Below are positions 23,821 to 33,586 of a stretch of DNA of 64,000 nt, piece by piece. How positions within the stretch are numbered: the stretch's first letter is position 1; each line of letters opens with the position of its first letter. Source of the stretch: Pseudochryseolinea flava (GTDB taxonomy: Bacteria; Bacteroidota; Bacteroidia; Cytophagales; Cyclobacteriaceae); the NCBI RefSeq assembly GCF_003286915.1, contig NZ_QMFY01000001.1, positions 744,001 to 808,000 on the forward strand, given 5' to 3'. The translations under genes were made by a program, and so were the position numbers. The notes beneath the pieces were generated by a model. The model was not told the origin of the DNA, made no database searches, and worked only from the letters and a program-made list of their open reading frames with translations.

Positions 23821-25914
23821 ATGACAGGATTTTTTGATACACCGATTGAATATCTAAAAGGAGTAGGCCCTCAACGCGCAGCCCTCTTAAATAAAGAACT
23901 GAACATTTTCACCTTCGGTGACTTAATACAACATTATCCATTTCGATACGAAGACCGCACAAAATTTGTGACCGTCAAAATGCTTGACGATGAGATGCTG
24001 AATGCACAGCTGAAAGGGACTGTGAAAAGCATCGGGGAAATTGCGTCGGGAAAAAAGAAACGGTTGTCGGTGGTCATGGTAGATGAAACGGGTGAATTGG
24101 AATTAGTATGGTTTCAAGGAATTCAATGGACGAAGGACCGCTTAAAAATTGGTGCCAACTATGTTGTGTTTGGAAAACCCGCTCGATATGGGTCGAAGTG
24201 GAGTATCGCGCATCCAGATATCGAGCCTGTAAACCCTCAAAATGAAAAAGGCCTTGCATTGCATCCGGTGTATCCCCTGACGGAAAAATTACGAGCACGC
24301 CACTTTGATAGTAAGTCTCTATCGAAACTGGTTTCCTTACTTTTTACGATGGCAACTAACAAGTTTCGCGAAACGTTGCCAAGCGAATTGTTATCAACGG
24401 AAAAACTACTTTTTAAGGAGCAGGCGATTCAGCAAATACATTTTCCAACAGATACGAAAATGTTACAGGAAGCACAACGCCGATTAAAGTTTGAAGAACT
24501 CTTTTACATCCAGCTGAGATTACTCAAGTTGAAATTAGTAAGAGAAGACAAATTCAAAGGACATGTTTACCAAGACGTTTCAGTGCTCACACAATTTTAT
24601 AATGATCATCTCCCCTTCCCACTAACAGACGCGCAAAAAAAAGTTATTCGCGAAATTTACGCTGATCTCAAATCTGGTAAACAGATGAATCGTCTGCTGC
24701 AAGGTGATGTTGGTAGTGGAAAGACGATCGTAGCATTTATTTGTATGCTCATCGTGATCAGTGGAAAGTCACAAGCGGCATTGATGGCTCCGACGGAAAT
24801 TCTCGCGCAGCAACATTTTAACAACCTGAAAAAGTTTGCTGACTTGATGTCGTTACCGATTGCCCTGCTTACAGGCTCAACAAAAAAATCAGCACGTCGC
24901 GAATTACACGCGCAGTTGCAAAGTGGTGAGCTGAAAATTTTGATAGGAACACATGCGTTGTTAGAGGAAGAGGTTCAGTTTCATCATTTAGGTTTAGCGA
25001 TTATTGATGAGCAACATCGCTTTGGTGTGGCGCAACGATCGAAGCTTTGGCAAAAGAACACCACGAGTTATCCACATGTGTTGGTTATGACAGCCACGCC
25101 TATACCGCGCACGTTAGCGATGACGCTTTATGGCGATTTAAATATTTCAACAATAGATCAACTGCCTGCAGGTCGCAAGCCGATTAAGACTATTCATAAG
25201 TTTGATTCGCATAGACTCCAAGTGAATCAATTTTTACGTGATCAAATCTCGATCGGTCGGCAAGTATATATGGTGTATCCATTGATCGAGGAATCGGAAA
25301 AAATGGATTTGAAACATTTGATGGATGGATACGAAAGCGTTTGTCGTGCTTTCCCCGATGTCGCGGTAAGTATTGTTCATGGAAAAATGAAACCCGAGGC
25401 GAAAGACTACGAGATGGCGCGCTTTAAAAAAGGTGAAACCAAAATAATGGTAGCCACAACGGTGATCGAAGTTGGCGTCGATGTTCCCAACGCATCGGTT
25501 ATGGTGATCGAAAACGCTGAGCGATTCGGATTATCGCAACTTCATCAGCTTCGTGGCCGTGTCGGTCGTGGCGCGGAACAATCATATTGTATTTTAATGA
25601 GTGGTTTCAAACTTGGCGCAGATTCGAAAACCAGAATTGAAACCATGGTGCGTACAAATAATGGTTTTGAGATTGCCGAGACAGATTTGAAACTGCGTGG
25701 CCCTGGCGATTTAACCGGCACACAACAAAGCGGGGCACTTGATCTTATGATCGCGAACCTTTCCACAGATGGGGAAATATTGCAACAAGCTCGCGATGCG
25801 GCAATTCGAATTCTTCAAAATGATCCTGATCTTACAACGCCTCAGAATCAGGCGATTCGATTGCAAATTGATTCAGCGCGTAAAACTGTAGTGAACTGGA
25901 GCAAAATCAGCTGA
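23821..25914 (+). CDS. recG: ATP-dependent DNA helicase RecG
   Basis: 697 residues, full length. The N-terminal wedge (oligonucleotide-binding) region FFDTPIEYLKGVGPQRAALL precedes the superfamily-2 motor: Walker A LLQGDVGSGKTIVA, DEAH-like DEQHRFGVAQR, TATPIPRTLAMT, and the C-terminal motifs VATTVIEVGVDVPNA and LRGRVGRGAEQSYC. RecG remodels stalled replication forks and Holliday junctions. It is a single plus-strand gene with near-consensus TAnnTTTG missing; a TAggTTTc at ~23801 could serve. A perfect TTATCCACA occurs by chance within its coding part (25068-25076). Confidence 0.97.
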   Translation: MTGFFDTPIEYLKGVGPQRAALLNKELNIFTFGDLIQHYPFRYEDRTKFVTVKMLDDEMLNAQLKGTVKSIGEIASGKKKRLSVVMVDETGELELVWFQGIQWTKDRLKIGANYVVFGKPARYGSKWSIAHPDIEPVNPQNEKGLALHPVYPLTEKLRARHFDSKSLSKLVSLLFTMATNKFRETLPSELLSTEKLLFKEQAIQQIHFPTDTKMLQEAQRRLKFEELFYIQLRLLKLKLVREDKFKGHVYQDVSVLTQFYNDHLPFPLTDAQKKVIREIYADLKSGKQMNRLLQGDVGSGKTIVAFICMLIVISGKSQAALMAPTEILAQQHFNNLKKFADLMSLPIALLTGSTKKSARRELHAQLQSGELKILIGTHALLEEEVQFHHLGLAIIDEQHRFGVAQRSKLWQKNTTSYPHVLVMTATPIPRTLAMTLYGDLNISTIDQLPAGRKPIKTIHKFDSHRLQVNQFLRDQISIGRQVYMVYPLIEESEKMDLKHLMDGYESVCRAFPDVAVSIVHGKMKPEAKDYEMARFKKGETKIMVATTVIEVGVDVPNASVMVIENAERFGLSQLHQLRGRVGRGAEQSYCILMSGFKLGADSKTRIETMVRTNNGFEIAETDLKLRGPGDLTGTQQSGALDLMIANLSTDGEILQQARDAAIRILQNDPDLTTPQNQAIRLQIDSARKTVVNWSKIS

Positions 25915-25966
25915 TGCCAAAGTAATATTACATTAAAAGGCGTGTAACCTCTTCTTTGTCTTTAGG

Positions 25967-25993
25967 TTGTATATTTTTCATTTGCTAACTTTG
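25967..25993 (+). promoter_or_regulatory. Putative promoter of the propeller-sensor gene
   Basis: A -7 box TAACTTTG (25986-25993) fits the Bacteroidota TAnnTTTG consensus, with TTG at 25967-25969 at the -33 position (spacing 16, slightly short), just before the gene at 26010. Confidence 0.45.
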
Positions 25994-26009
25994 ACGGAAG
26001 CCCATCTTC

Positions 26010-28742
26010 ATGCGTAAGATTTTTTTATTTATTGCCCTTCTCTGGTGCTTTCAAGCTGCTGCGCAAAATGGAAACTATTTCCTGTCGCACTATTCACCTG
26101 GTGAAAATCATTCCGATAACGTTTGTTTCGACATGGTGCAAGATCCCAGCGGGATGGTGTATTTCGCTACGCGTCGTGGCATTCAACGCTTCGATGGACG
26201 TAACTGGAAGATGATCACCGGGCAAGGTTCGGTTTATTCGTTGCAGCTTACTTCGGATGGCCAAATCGTTTGGGCCGGTGCTGCAGGTTTCGGAAAATTA
26301 GAAAGTAATGGCTTCGGCGACCAACGACTAGTAACCCTTTCGTCTGAAACACGCGATGTATTTGAATGTGTCGTCATTCAACGCACTGCATACTTTGTTA
26401 CCGAAACGCAGGTTTTCGTTTATAACCTTGATAGTAATAAGACTGATATTATTCCGTCAACAAATTTGACGGGCGCACTGGTGGGAATATTCGAGCTGTT
26501 TGGTTCTGCATACTTGAATACTGAACGTGGTGGTGTTATTAAAATCGATGGGCAAAAATTTTCGAAGAGTGGTTTCAAATTTCCGGAAAATGAAGAAGTG
26601 ATTTTTTCATGCGCGGGAGATCGACAGTATTTGATTGCCTTGTCGGACAACCGCATTTTGTTGTGTAACGAAAATCAAAAAATACGCGAGATCAAAATTC
26701 AGGATAGCAGCTATGTTGATGCGAGCGTAATTGTATCAGGAAGTTTTGTCAACAAGGATCTTTTTGTCTTAGGGACATTGCGTGGCGGAATGATTTTCAT
26801 CCAAACAGCAACCGGACGAACACAAGAAATCATCAATTACAACACGGGCCTTCCAGATAATGAAGTTTATGCGTTGATGATCGATCGGAGTCAAGGAATT
26901 TGGGCTTCGCATGAATATGGTTTCACTCGCGTCGCTCCTTACTTACCGTTTCGCTCCTTTGGACACTATCCGGGACTATCCGGAAATTTACTTTGTGCAA
27001 CGTCGTTTGAAGGTAATGTATATGTTGGTACTTCATTGGGTTTATTCAAGTTGGAGAAGCAAGATGTCTATGATGAAATTGTCTACTATGTAGATGTTGA
27101 AATTAAGCGTTCGGGAAAAACGTCGGAGCCAGTCCACGAAAAGGATTTACCAGAAACACCGCCGACCACGGAGACAGAATCGAAAAAGAAAAGTTTTTGG
27201 AAATTCTTTAAAAAAAGCAAAACAACTTCACCCGTAGAAGACAAAGCACCACTTAAAAAGGACAACGAAACAACCGCACCAAAATCTGAAGAAGCTCCAC
27301 GGTATCAGAAGATAAAAAAGACTGAGCGCGTCCTTCGTGCTTCGCAGTTTGTTTATAAAAAAGTTTCAGGTGTTGATGCCAAAGTAACGCAACTTGTTTC
27401 AATTAATAATTCGCTGATAGCGATTGGACTGGGAGGAGCATATGAGATAAATGGCGTTGCTGCGAAACCTATACTAGAGGAGCCGGTGCGAATGGCTTAT
27501 GCTTCCCGCGAGCGACAAACACTTTTCCTATCAACGTACGCGGATGAATTGAAAACCTACCAATCCGTTAATGGCGCATGGTTGTATAGTGATGCTCTAG
27601 AAAATTTAGATGATAGGATTACCTCCATTATGGAGGGAGAAAGAGATGAGCTTTGGTTTCTATCGATCAATAAAGTTTATCGACTTCAGTTTAGCGGCAA
27701 AACAGTGGCCGAAATAGAAACGATCGATGTTTCCAATCCAAAATTTGACGAGCAGCTTGGTGTGCATCTTGGACGCGATATCTATTTGGTGAATTCGGAA
27801 GGCTTTTTCAAACTCGATCGTTCAAAATCAAGCTTTGCACTTCTTGACTCCTTGCCGAAACCACTGCATTACTTTGCTGGAGATGGCGGTATTTTTTTTA
27901 ATGATAGTCATACGTGGTCTACATTCGGATTGGAAGGTCAGCAGAATTTGAAGTTGATGAATCTGCTGCATGATATACGTTATGTTAATCAAGAACGCAA
28001 TACCGAAAATTTATGGGTGATTACGAGTGAGAACGAACTGTACAAGTTTTTTGGAAATCGGTTTACGCCATATGAAGATGGCTTTCCTCTAAAATTGAAA
28101 TCTGTCACGGGTAATGTGACGATTAACAAACGCGAGGTTTTCGAATTAGATCAAGAGAAAAGTGCACTCAATATCGAATTTGTTCAACCCGACTTTCTTG
28201 CAGCACAAGCGATCGAGTATCGATACCAATTAAAAGGGCTCGACAAAACATGGTCCGACTGGTCTTCACAGAATGACGCCGTAGATTTTGCCTATTTGCC
28301 GGCCGGCGATTATTCATTTAATGTGCAATCGCGCGACATTTTCGGCAATATTAAAGAGTTTGGTGCTGTTCCGTTTGAAGTACTCCCACCGTATTGGAAA
28401 CGCCCTTGGTTTTATGCGCTAGAATTTTTTGTATTTGCGGCGCTGGTAATGCTTTCATTTCGCTTGAGTACCAGGTTCAGAATCATCAGTAGGTTGTTGT
28501 CATTGCTAACAATCATCATGCTGATTCAATTTATCCAAACCGTGATCGGTGAAATGTTCTCGACAAAGACCAGTCCGGTGATAGACTTTTTTGTGCAAGT
28601 TGTTGTGGCATTCATGATCCTTCCAGTGGAAGGATACCTAAGAAATTTGATGCTTCGCTCACTCGACTCAAAAAGTCGACTTCACAAGTTCCTTTCACCC
28701 AAGTCTAATCTGGCGTCGGGAGGAGATGAAGCGGTGCCATAA
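26010..28742 (+). CDS. Beta-propeller plus Y_Y_Y sensor without kinase domain
   Basis: 910 residues. A signal peptide (LFIALLWCFQAAAQ) precedes a periplasmic propeller region (Reg_prop-like repeats such as DMVQDPSGMVYFATRRGIQRFDG and LPDNEVYALMIDRSQGIWAS). A Lys/Glu/Pro/Thr-rich insert lies at ~366-445 (KEKDLPETPPTTETESKKK...), then more propeller blades, and a Y_Y_Y domain (~720-790: YRYQLKGLDKTWSDWSSQN, PAGDYSFNVQSRDIFGN, PPYWKRPWFYALEF). At the C-terminus are three membrane helices, with no histidine kinase, response regulator or GGDEF domain. That is the periplasmic half of a hybrid two-component system without its output. The lipoprotein and the PAS kinase that follow may supply it; this is inference. 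Confidence 0.85.
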   Translation: MRKIFLFIALLWCFQAAAQNGNYFLSHYSPGENHSDNVCFDMVQDPSGMVYFATRRGIQRFDGRNWKMITGQGSVYSLQLTSDGQIVWAGAAGFGKLESNGFGDQRLVTLSSETRDVFECVVIQRTAYFVTETQVFVYNLDSNKTDIIPSTNLTGALVGIFELFGSAYLNTERGGVIKIDGQKFSKSGFKFPENEEVIFSCAGDRQYLIALSDNRILLCNENQKIREIKIQDSSYVDASVIVSGSFVNKDLFVLGTLRGGMIFIQTATGRTQEIINYNTGLPDNEVYALMIDRSQGIWASHEYGFTRVAPYLPFRSFGHYPGLSGNLLCATSFEGNVYVGTSLGLFKLEKQDVYDEIVYYVDVEIKRSGKTSEPVHEKDLPETPPTTETESKKKSFWKFFKKSKTTSPVEDKAPLKKDNETTAPKSEEAPRYQKIKKTERVLRASQFVYKKVSGVDAKVTQLVSINNSLIAIGLGGAYEINGVAAKPILEEPVRMAYASRERQTLFLSTYADELKTYQSVNGAWLYSDALENLDDRITSIMEGERDELWFLSINKVYRLQFSGKTVAEIETIDVSNPKFDEQLGVHLGRDIYLVNSEGFFKLDRSKSSFALLDSLPKPLHYFAGDGGIFFNDSHTWSTFGLEGQQNLKLMNLLHDIRYVNQERNTENLWVITSENELYKFFGNRFTPYEDGFPLKLKSVTGNVTINKREVFELDQEKSALNIEFVQPDFLAAQAIEYRYQLKGLDKTWSDWSSQNDAVDFAYLPAGDYSFNVQSRDIFGNIKEFGAVPFEVLPPYWKRPWFYALEFFVFAALVMLSFRLSTRFRIISRLLSLLTIIMLIQFIQTVIGEMFSTKTSPVIDFFVQVVVAFMILPVEGYLRNLMLRSLDSKSRLHKFLSPKSNLASGGDEAVP

Positions 28743-28780
28743 TTTTCTTAAATTCACAAAAACGAAACCCAGACCCTCTT

Positions 28781-29494
28781 ATGATAAAGTATTTTAAAGG
28801 CGCCATGCTGTTGGCGACTGTTTTTTGCACAATTATTTCGTGTAGTTCTCCGAAAGAAAAGCGCCAACCCTTACCCTTTGATCCATCGCACTCAGACCCC
28901 GCTGCTGTAGAGTTGGTGGATAGTGTTGTGTCCGCTGCGGGTGGTGTGAAGGCGTGGGATGATGCCCGTTACTTTTCATGGACTTCAGCCGCAGAGAGAA
29001 AAATTTTTTGGGACAAACATAACTCGAAGGTTCGTATCGAATCGGCTAACGAACTTTATTTGATTGATCTCAACGACAGCATTGTTCAAATAAAAGGAAA
29101 AGAGAAAACGACGCTAGAAGATGTGTCTAATGCGTTCGCAGTTTTTAACGAATGTGCGCAAGAACTTGCCCTTCCATTTCTACTAAAACAATTCGGCTCA
29201 ACATTGGTGTACTTAGGCGAGGACAGTTTGTCGGACGGCACGCGTGTGAATGTATTGAATCACAAACCGGCCAGTGATACAAGTTTGACTTTGACGGTGC
29301 ACATTGGCGTGAAGGATAATCTCATCAAACAGGTTGTAAAAAATCGGAAAGGAGAGACAACAACAAATAGTGGCTTCTGGGATAATTACAAAGAATATAA
29401 TAACCTTTTGCTTTCCGTTGATCGGACAAGTGGTAGCGGTCCGAAAAATCTTAGCACTGAAGCAATCGACGAAAATAAATTCGTGAACTTTTAA
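28781..29494 (+). CDS. Lipoprotein of unknown function
   Basis: 237 residues with a lipoprotein signal ending in TIISC (lipobox Ile-Ile-Ser-Cys). The mature part is beta-rich (AARYFSWTSAAERKIFWDKHNSKVRIESA, LYLIDLNDSIVQIKGKEKTTLED), the pattern of LolA/LppX-like lipid-carrier folds or of outer-membrane lipoprotein-sorting proteins, but I would not assert that. It lies 38 bases after the propeller sensor and 13 bases before the PAS kinase, so it is probably co-transcribed with both and may be part of the same signal chain. Confidence 0.7.
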   Translation: MIKYFKGAMLLATVFCTIISCSSPKEKRQPLPFDPSHSDPAAVELVDSVVSAAGGVKAWDDARYFSWTSAAERKIFWDKHNSKVRIESANELYLIDLNDSIVQIKGKEKTTLEDVSNAFAVFNECAQELALPFLLKQFGSTLVYLGEDSLSDGTRVNVLNHKPASDTSLTLTVHIGVKDNLIKQVVKNRKGETTTNSGFWDNYKEYNNLLLSVDRTSGSGPKNLSTEAIDENKFVNF

Positions 29495-29507
29495 GGATCG
29501 CTGGGTA

Positions 29508-32180
29508 ATGAAGCCAGTAAAGAAAAAAATAAAGGAAACGGAATTGAACGAAAAGCGCTTTCGTGCATTAATAGAAAACGCGCACGAAGGTATTGTGCTG
29601 TATGATGTGCAAGGAAACATTGTATTTGGAAGTAAATCGATAAAAACCATTTGTGGATTTTCTGAGAAAGAAATCCTTGGTAAATCAGGGATATCTTTCA
29701 TCCATCCCGATGATCATGAATTAACACGGGCGACGTTTTTTAAATTATTGAAGAAGCCTGGAAAGAGTGCTACCATTGTGCAACGCATTCGAAAAAAGAA
29801 AGGTGGCTACATTTGGGCGGAGTCTCTTCTAACTAATTTTTCTCACATTCCAGAAATCAACGGTATCGTCTCTAACTTCAAGGATATTACCGAAAAGAAA
29901 GAATCGGAAGAGAAAATATTTCAGACACAGGAGCTACTTCAAACGATCACGCGAAACCTATCGGAAGGATTATACCTTGGCGAGATAGGAACACGTCTCA
30001 TGTACGTGAATGATGGATTCTTGAAACTTCTCGGCTATAAATCATTTAAAGAAGTAGAGAAAATTAAGCCGTCGGAGTTTTATGCCGATCAGCAACAGCG
30101 CGCCGAAATTGTGGAGGCGTTGAAGAAGCACCACGTTGTTGAAAATAAAGAAACGATTTTTAGGAAAAAGAACGGTGGACTGCTTCCGGTAATTCTAAAT
30201 GTAAGGTTGTTAGTCAACGAAGGGAAGCCAACGTATTTTGTTGGAACAGTTCGTGACATTACGCGTGACAAAGCTGTTGAACAAGAGCTTACCTCGTCAA
30301 GGTCGTTTTTACGAAATATTGTTAACACTGTTGCCGCACCAATTTTTGTTAAGGACGCACGTCACCGTTGGGTCATGACTAATGAAAAATTTCAGCACCT
30401 GTTAGGTCAAACGGAAGAAGCGTTACTCGGTAAAACGGACAAACATTTTGTACCACCTGAGGAGGCAAAAGTTTTTTGGGATGTTGATGCTACGGTCTTG
30501 AAGACGGGAAAAACAATTGTCAATCTCGAAAAAATAACATCTTCTAAAGGTGAATCGCTGGAGTTGATGACGGTGAAGTCACGATTTGTGAATGAGAAGA
30601 AGGAAAAGTTTATTATAGGTTTTATTACCGACATCACCGAGCTACGAAAACGTGAGGATAGAATCCATCAACTGAATGCTACGCTTCAGGGAGTGCTCGA
30701 AAGTACAAAGGAGTCAGTCTATGCAGTTGACCGTGATTTGAATTATATCATGTTCAATAAGAATCATCGAAAGGTGATGAAAGATTTGTACAATGCTGAT
30801 ATCAAAGTTGGCGTGAACAAAATTCATTTTCTGAAAGGCTCGGATGAATTCAAGTGGGTGAAGACGGAACTTGAAAAGGCAATGAAAGGAAATCACTTTG
30901 CGACTGAGCACTACCTCGATCATCCCAAGTTTAAAGGTCATATCCAAACGACATATAATCCAATTTACGATCAGCAAAAGAAAGTTAAAGGTGTTGCGAT
31001 CTTTGTAAACAATATAACTCAGCGTAAGGAATACGAATCAATCATCAAATCGATGAACGCAAATCTTTCGGCGGTAATCGAAAACACATCGGATCGTATC
31101 GTGTCGCTCGATAAAAACTACCGTTACATCTTATTCAATAGTGCGCACGCTGCTGCGATGAAAAGGTTATTTGGAAGGGACATTAAACTAGGTGATAGTT
31201 TTGTCGAGATTATTCCACCGCATCTGGGTGAGTCGGCAAAACAAGATATTGATCGAGCCTTGCGAGGCGAACAGTTTACACTTGAAACAGAACTCCAGCA
31301 CGGAACAAGCATCGAAGCCACTTACAATCCAATTTATAACGATGCAAAGAAGGTTACTGGGGCTGCGATTTTCGTTCGTGAAATTTCAGAGCGGAAGCGT
31401 ATCGAGGTAATGATGAAACATCTGAATGAAGAATTGATTCATCAGAACAATCAACTTGCCATGCAAGAGGAGGAGTTAAAGGTAACACTCGAGGAACTTT
31501 CGGAACGCAACTTTGAACTTGATCAATTGATGTACAAAACATCTCATGATTTACGGTCGCCGTTAAGTTCAATTATGGGTTTGGTAAATCTCGCACGTAT
31601 AGATCAAGCTGATGGACACCAAACGGGTTATCTAAACAAGATCGAGGATCGTATCAAAAAGCTTGATGAGTTTATTCGTTCAATGCTTAACTACGCTCGC
31701 GTTAATCGTGTTGAGCTTTCGTACGAAAATGTTGATTTGCGTGCGATCATAAAGAGCTGTCTTAAGGAATTGGAGTACTTGGAGAATTTTCACGACGTCC
31801 ATACGACCATCGATGTTGTCGGAGATGATTCAATGATGGTTACGGATCCGTTAAGGATAAATATAATCTTTAGCAACATTATCTCGAACGCCTACAAGTA
31901 TACAAATCCTGAGGAGGCGTGTTATCTGAATATTCGTATCGAACCGCTGCCGGCGTTAACGCGGATTACCTTTAGTGACAATGGTATTGGTATAAAAGAA
32001 GAGTATCTCGATAAGATTTGCAACATGTTTTTCCGCGCGACGGAAAGATCACAAGGGTCGGGCCTTGGGATGTACATCGTTCAACAAGCGTTAGAAAAAC
32101 TTCACGGCACATTAAAGATCGAGAGTCAATATGGCAAAGGAACCAGTATCATAATCAGTCTACCGAAAAGAAAGAATTGA
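29508..32180 (+). CDS. Five-PAS-domain sensor histidine kinase
   Basis: 890 residues, cytosolic (no signal peptide or membrane helix). Five PAS/PAC units run from ~15-125, ~140-250, ~265-375, ~385-505 and ~515-640, each closing with an ITEK/ITRD/ITEL/ITQR/ISER type PAC end. The fourth and fifth are clearly a tandem duplication (both contain A-x-NPIYxxxKKVxGxAIFV). After a coiled coil comes HisKA with H680 in MYKTSHDLRSPLSS, then HATPase_c with the N-box and GIGIKEEYLDKI, RSQGSGLGMYIV. There is no receiver domain and no response regulator adjacent, so the phosphotransfer partner is encoded elsewhere. Confidence 0.93.
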   Translation: MKPVKKKIKETELNEKRFRALIENAHEGIVLYDVQGNIVFGSKSIKTICGFSEKEILGKSGISFIHPDDHELTRATFFKLLKKPGKSATIVQRIRKKKGGYIWAESLLTNFSHIPEINGIVSNFKDITEKKESEEKIFQTQELLQTITRNLSEGLYLGEIGTRLMYVNDGFLKLLGYKSFKEVEKIKPSEFYADQQQRAEIVEALKKHHVVENKETIFRKKNGGLLPVILNVRLLVNEGKPTYFVGTVRDITRDKAVEQELTSSRSFLRNIVNTVAAPIFVKDARHRWVMTNEKFQHLLGQTEEALLGKTDKHFVPPEEAKVFWDVDATVLKTGKTIVNLEKITSSKGESLELMTVKSRFVNEKKEKFIIGFITDITELRKREDRIHQLNATLQGVLESTKESVYAVDRDLNYIMFNKNHRKVMKDLYNADIKVGVNKIHFLKGSDEFKWVKTELEKAMKGNHFATEHYLDHPKFKGHIQTTYNPIYDQQKKVKGVAIFVNNITQRKEYESIIKSMNANLSAVIENTSDRIVSLDKNYRYILFNSAHAAAMKRLFGRDIKLGDSFVEIIPPHLGESAKQDIDRALRGEQFTLETELQHGTSIEATYNPIYNDAKKVTGAAIFVREISERKRIEVMMKHLNEELIHQNNQLAMQEEELKVTLEELSERNFELDQLMYKTSHDLRSPLSSIMGLVNLARIDQADGHQTGYLNKIEDRIKKLDEFIRSMLNYARVNRVELSYENVDLRAIIKSCLKELEYLENFHDVHTTIDVVGDDSMMVTDPLRINIIFSNIISNAYKYTNPEEACYLNIRIEPLPALTRITFSDNGIGIKEEYLDKICNMFFRATERSQGSGLGMYIVQQALEKLHGTLKIESQYGKGTSIIISLPKRKN

Positions 32181-32290
32181 TTTTGATCTAAATCTTTACA
32201 TTTACACATGGCCAAACTAGATTTTGCATTAAGTCCATTCTGCAAGCAAGTTTATTTCGGGAATGTATTGAAAGAACGCTATTCCGAAAT

Positions 32291-33586
32291 GTGATGATGC
32301 GTCCACTGATAATACTTGTTGTTGTTGCCTCACTGTTTTCATCCTGTGTGTCAAGCATTCGGGTGGCGTTGGATAAAAATCTCGCCGCTACGGAAGCACG
32401 TTTTAAAGATCACACCGGGTTTGTTCTATTCGATCCGACTACCAATGAAGAATTGTATGCGTATAATGGTGATCGTTATTTTACGCCAGCGTCAAACACA
32501 AAGATCTTTACATTTTATACTTGCCTAAAAATCTTAGGTGATTCGATTCCCGGGCTTCGATACATAGAGAAAGGTGACTCTACTATCTTTTGGGGTACGG
32601 GTGATCCTTCATTCCTTTATAAATATGTTTATCAAAATCAACGCACCTGGAATTTATTAAAGACGGCGCCGGGGAGTTTGTATTTTTCTAACAGCAACTT
32701 TAATACTGCACACTTTGGTCCGGGTTGGGCTTGGGATGACTATAACGATTACTATTCTGCGGAGAGATCGCCGTTCCCGATATACGGGAATATTTTTTCG
32801 GTGGAAATCGATGAAGGCGGAAGCCACTTGAAGCCGCGCTATTTTAAAAACTTTCAATCTGTAGGTACTCGTCAATATCGCCCAAAGGTTGAGAGAAAGT
32901 TGGAGAGCAATGATTTTACATATTTTCCGGGAAGGAAATTAGATACGTTAGATGTTCCATTTAAAGTTGATGCCGACTTCATTACGACATTGTTAGCCGA
33001 TACATTGCAACGGAAGGTAACATTGGTAAATAAGAGGATGGTTCATGGTGCGAAGACAACCTATAGTGCACCCGCCGACTCTATTTATAAAGTGATGATG
33101 GTTGATAGCGATAATTTCCTTGCGGAACAGTTGTTGCTTGTTTGCGCTGGTGTGATCAGTGATACGCTTCAGCCGGAGATAGCCATCAAGTATGCCAAGA
33201 AAAATCTCCTTGCCGATTTGAAAGACTCGCCAGTTTGGGTTGATGGTTCTGGTTTGTCGCGCTATAATCTTTTTACCCCGCGCACGTTGGTGGCGATCTG
33301 GGATAAAATTTATGATCTTGCTCCAAAAGTGCGTTTGTTTTCTCTCCTGCCTGTCGGCGGACAAACAGGAACGATCAAAAATTGGTATAGAGGAAAAAAT
33401 GGAAAACCTTATGTCTTTGCTAAAACCGGTACACTAAGCAACAATCATAGTTTGAGCGGATATCTGGTTGCTAAGTCGGGACGGACGCTGATTTTTTCTT
33501 TTATGAGTAGTAACTATGTAGCATCAACGTCGGATGTTAGGAGGCAAATGCAAATTGTATTGGAAGAAGTTTATGAACATTATTAA
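32291..33586 (+). CDS. dacB: PBP4-family D-Ala-D-Ala carboxypeptidase/endopeptidase (DacB)
   Basis: 431 residues. A lipoprotein-like signal (LFSSC) suggests membrane tethering. The three active-site motifs of PBP4 are visible: SxxK as TPASNTK (Ser68, Lys71), SxN as VDSDNFLAE, and KTG as FAKTGTLSN. The large domain between the first two motifs is shorter than in E. coli PBP4. It cleaves peptidoglycan cross-bridges and stem peptides. The start could be GTG at 32291 or ATG at 32294/32297. A 28-codon frame (32208-32294) precedes it and ends in TGATG overlapping this start. It overlaps the GH3 gene by 14 bases. Good TAnnTTTA box at 32197-32204. Confidence 0.94.
   Translation: MMMRPLIILVVVASLFSSCVSSIRVALDKNLAATEARFKDHTGFVLFDPTTNEELYAYNGDRYFTPASNTKIFTFYTCLKILGDSIPGLRYIEKGDSTIFWGTGDPSFLYKYVYQNQRTWNLLKTAPGSLYFSNSNFNTAHFGPGWAWDDYNDYYSAERSPFPIYGNIFSVEIDEGGSHLKPRYFKNFQSVGTRQYRPKVERKLESNDFTYFPGRKLDTLDVPFKVDADFITTLLADTLQRKVTLVNKRMVHGAKTTYSAPADSIYKVMMVDSDNFLAEQLLLVCAGVISDTLQPEIAIKYAKKNLLADLKDSPVWVDGSGLSRYNLFTPRTLVAIWDKIYDLAPKVRLFSLLPVGGQTGTIKNWYRGKNGKPYVFAKTGTLSNNHSLSGYLVAKSGRTLIFSFMSSNYVASTSDVRRQMQIVLEEVYEHY

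Noticed and set aside
25068-25076. Perfect DnaA box TTATCCACA inside recG
   Set aside because: Single box in coding sequence without neighbours; another single one is at 61660-61668, showing that isolated boxes arise by chance.
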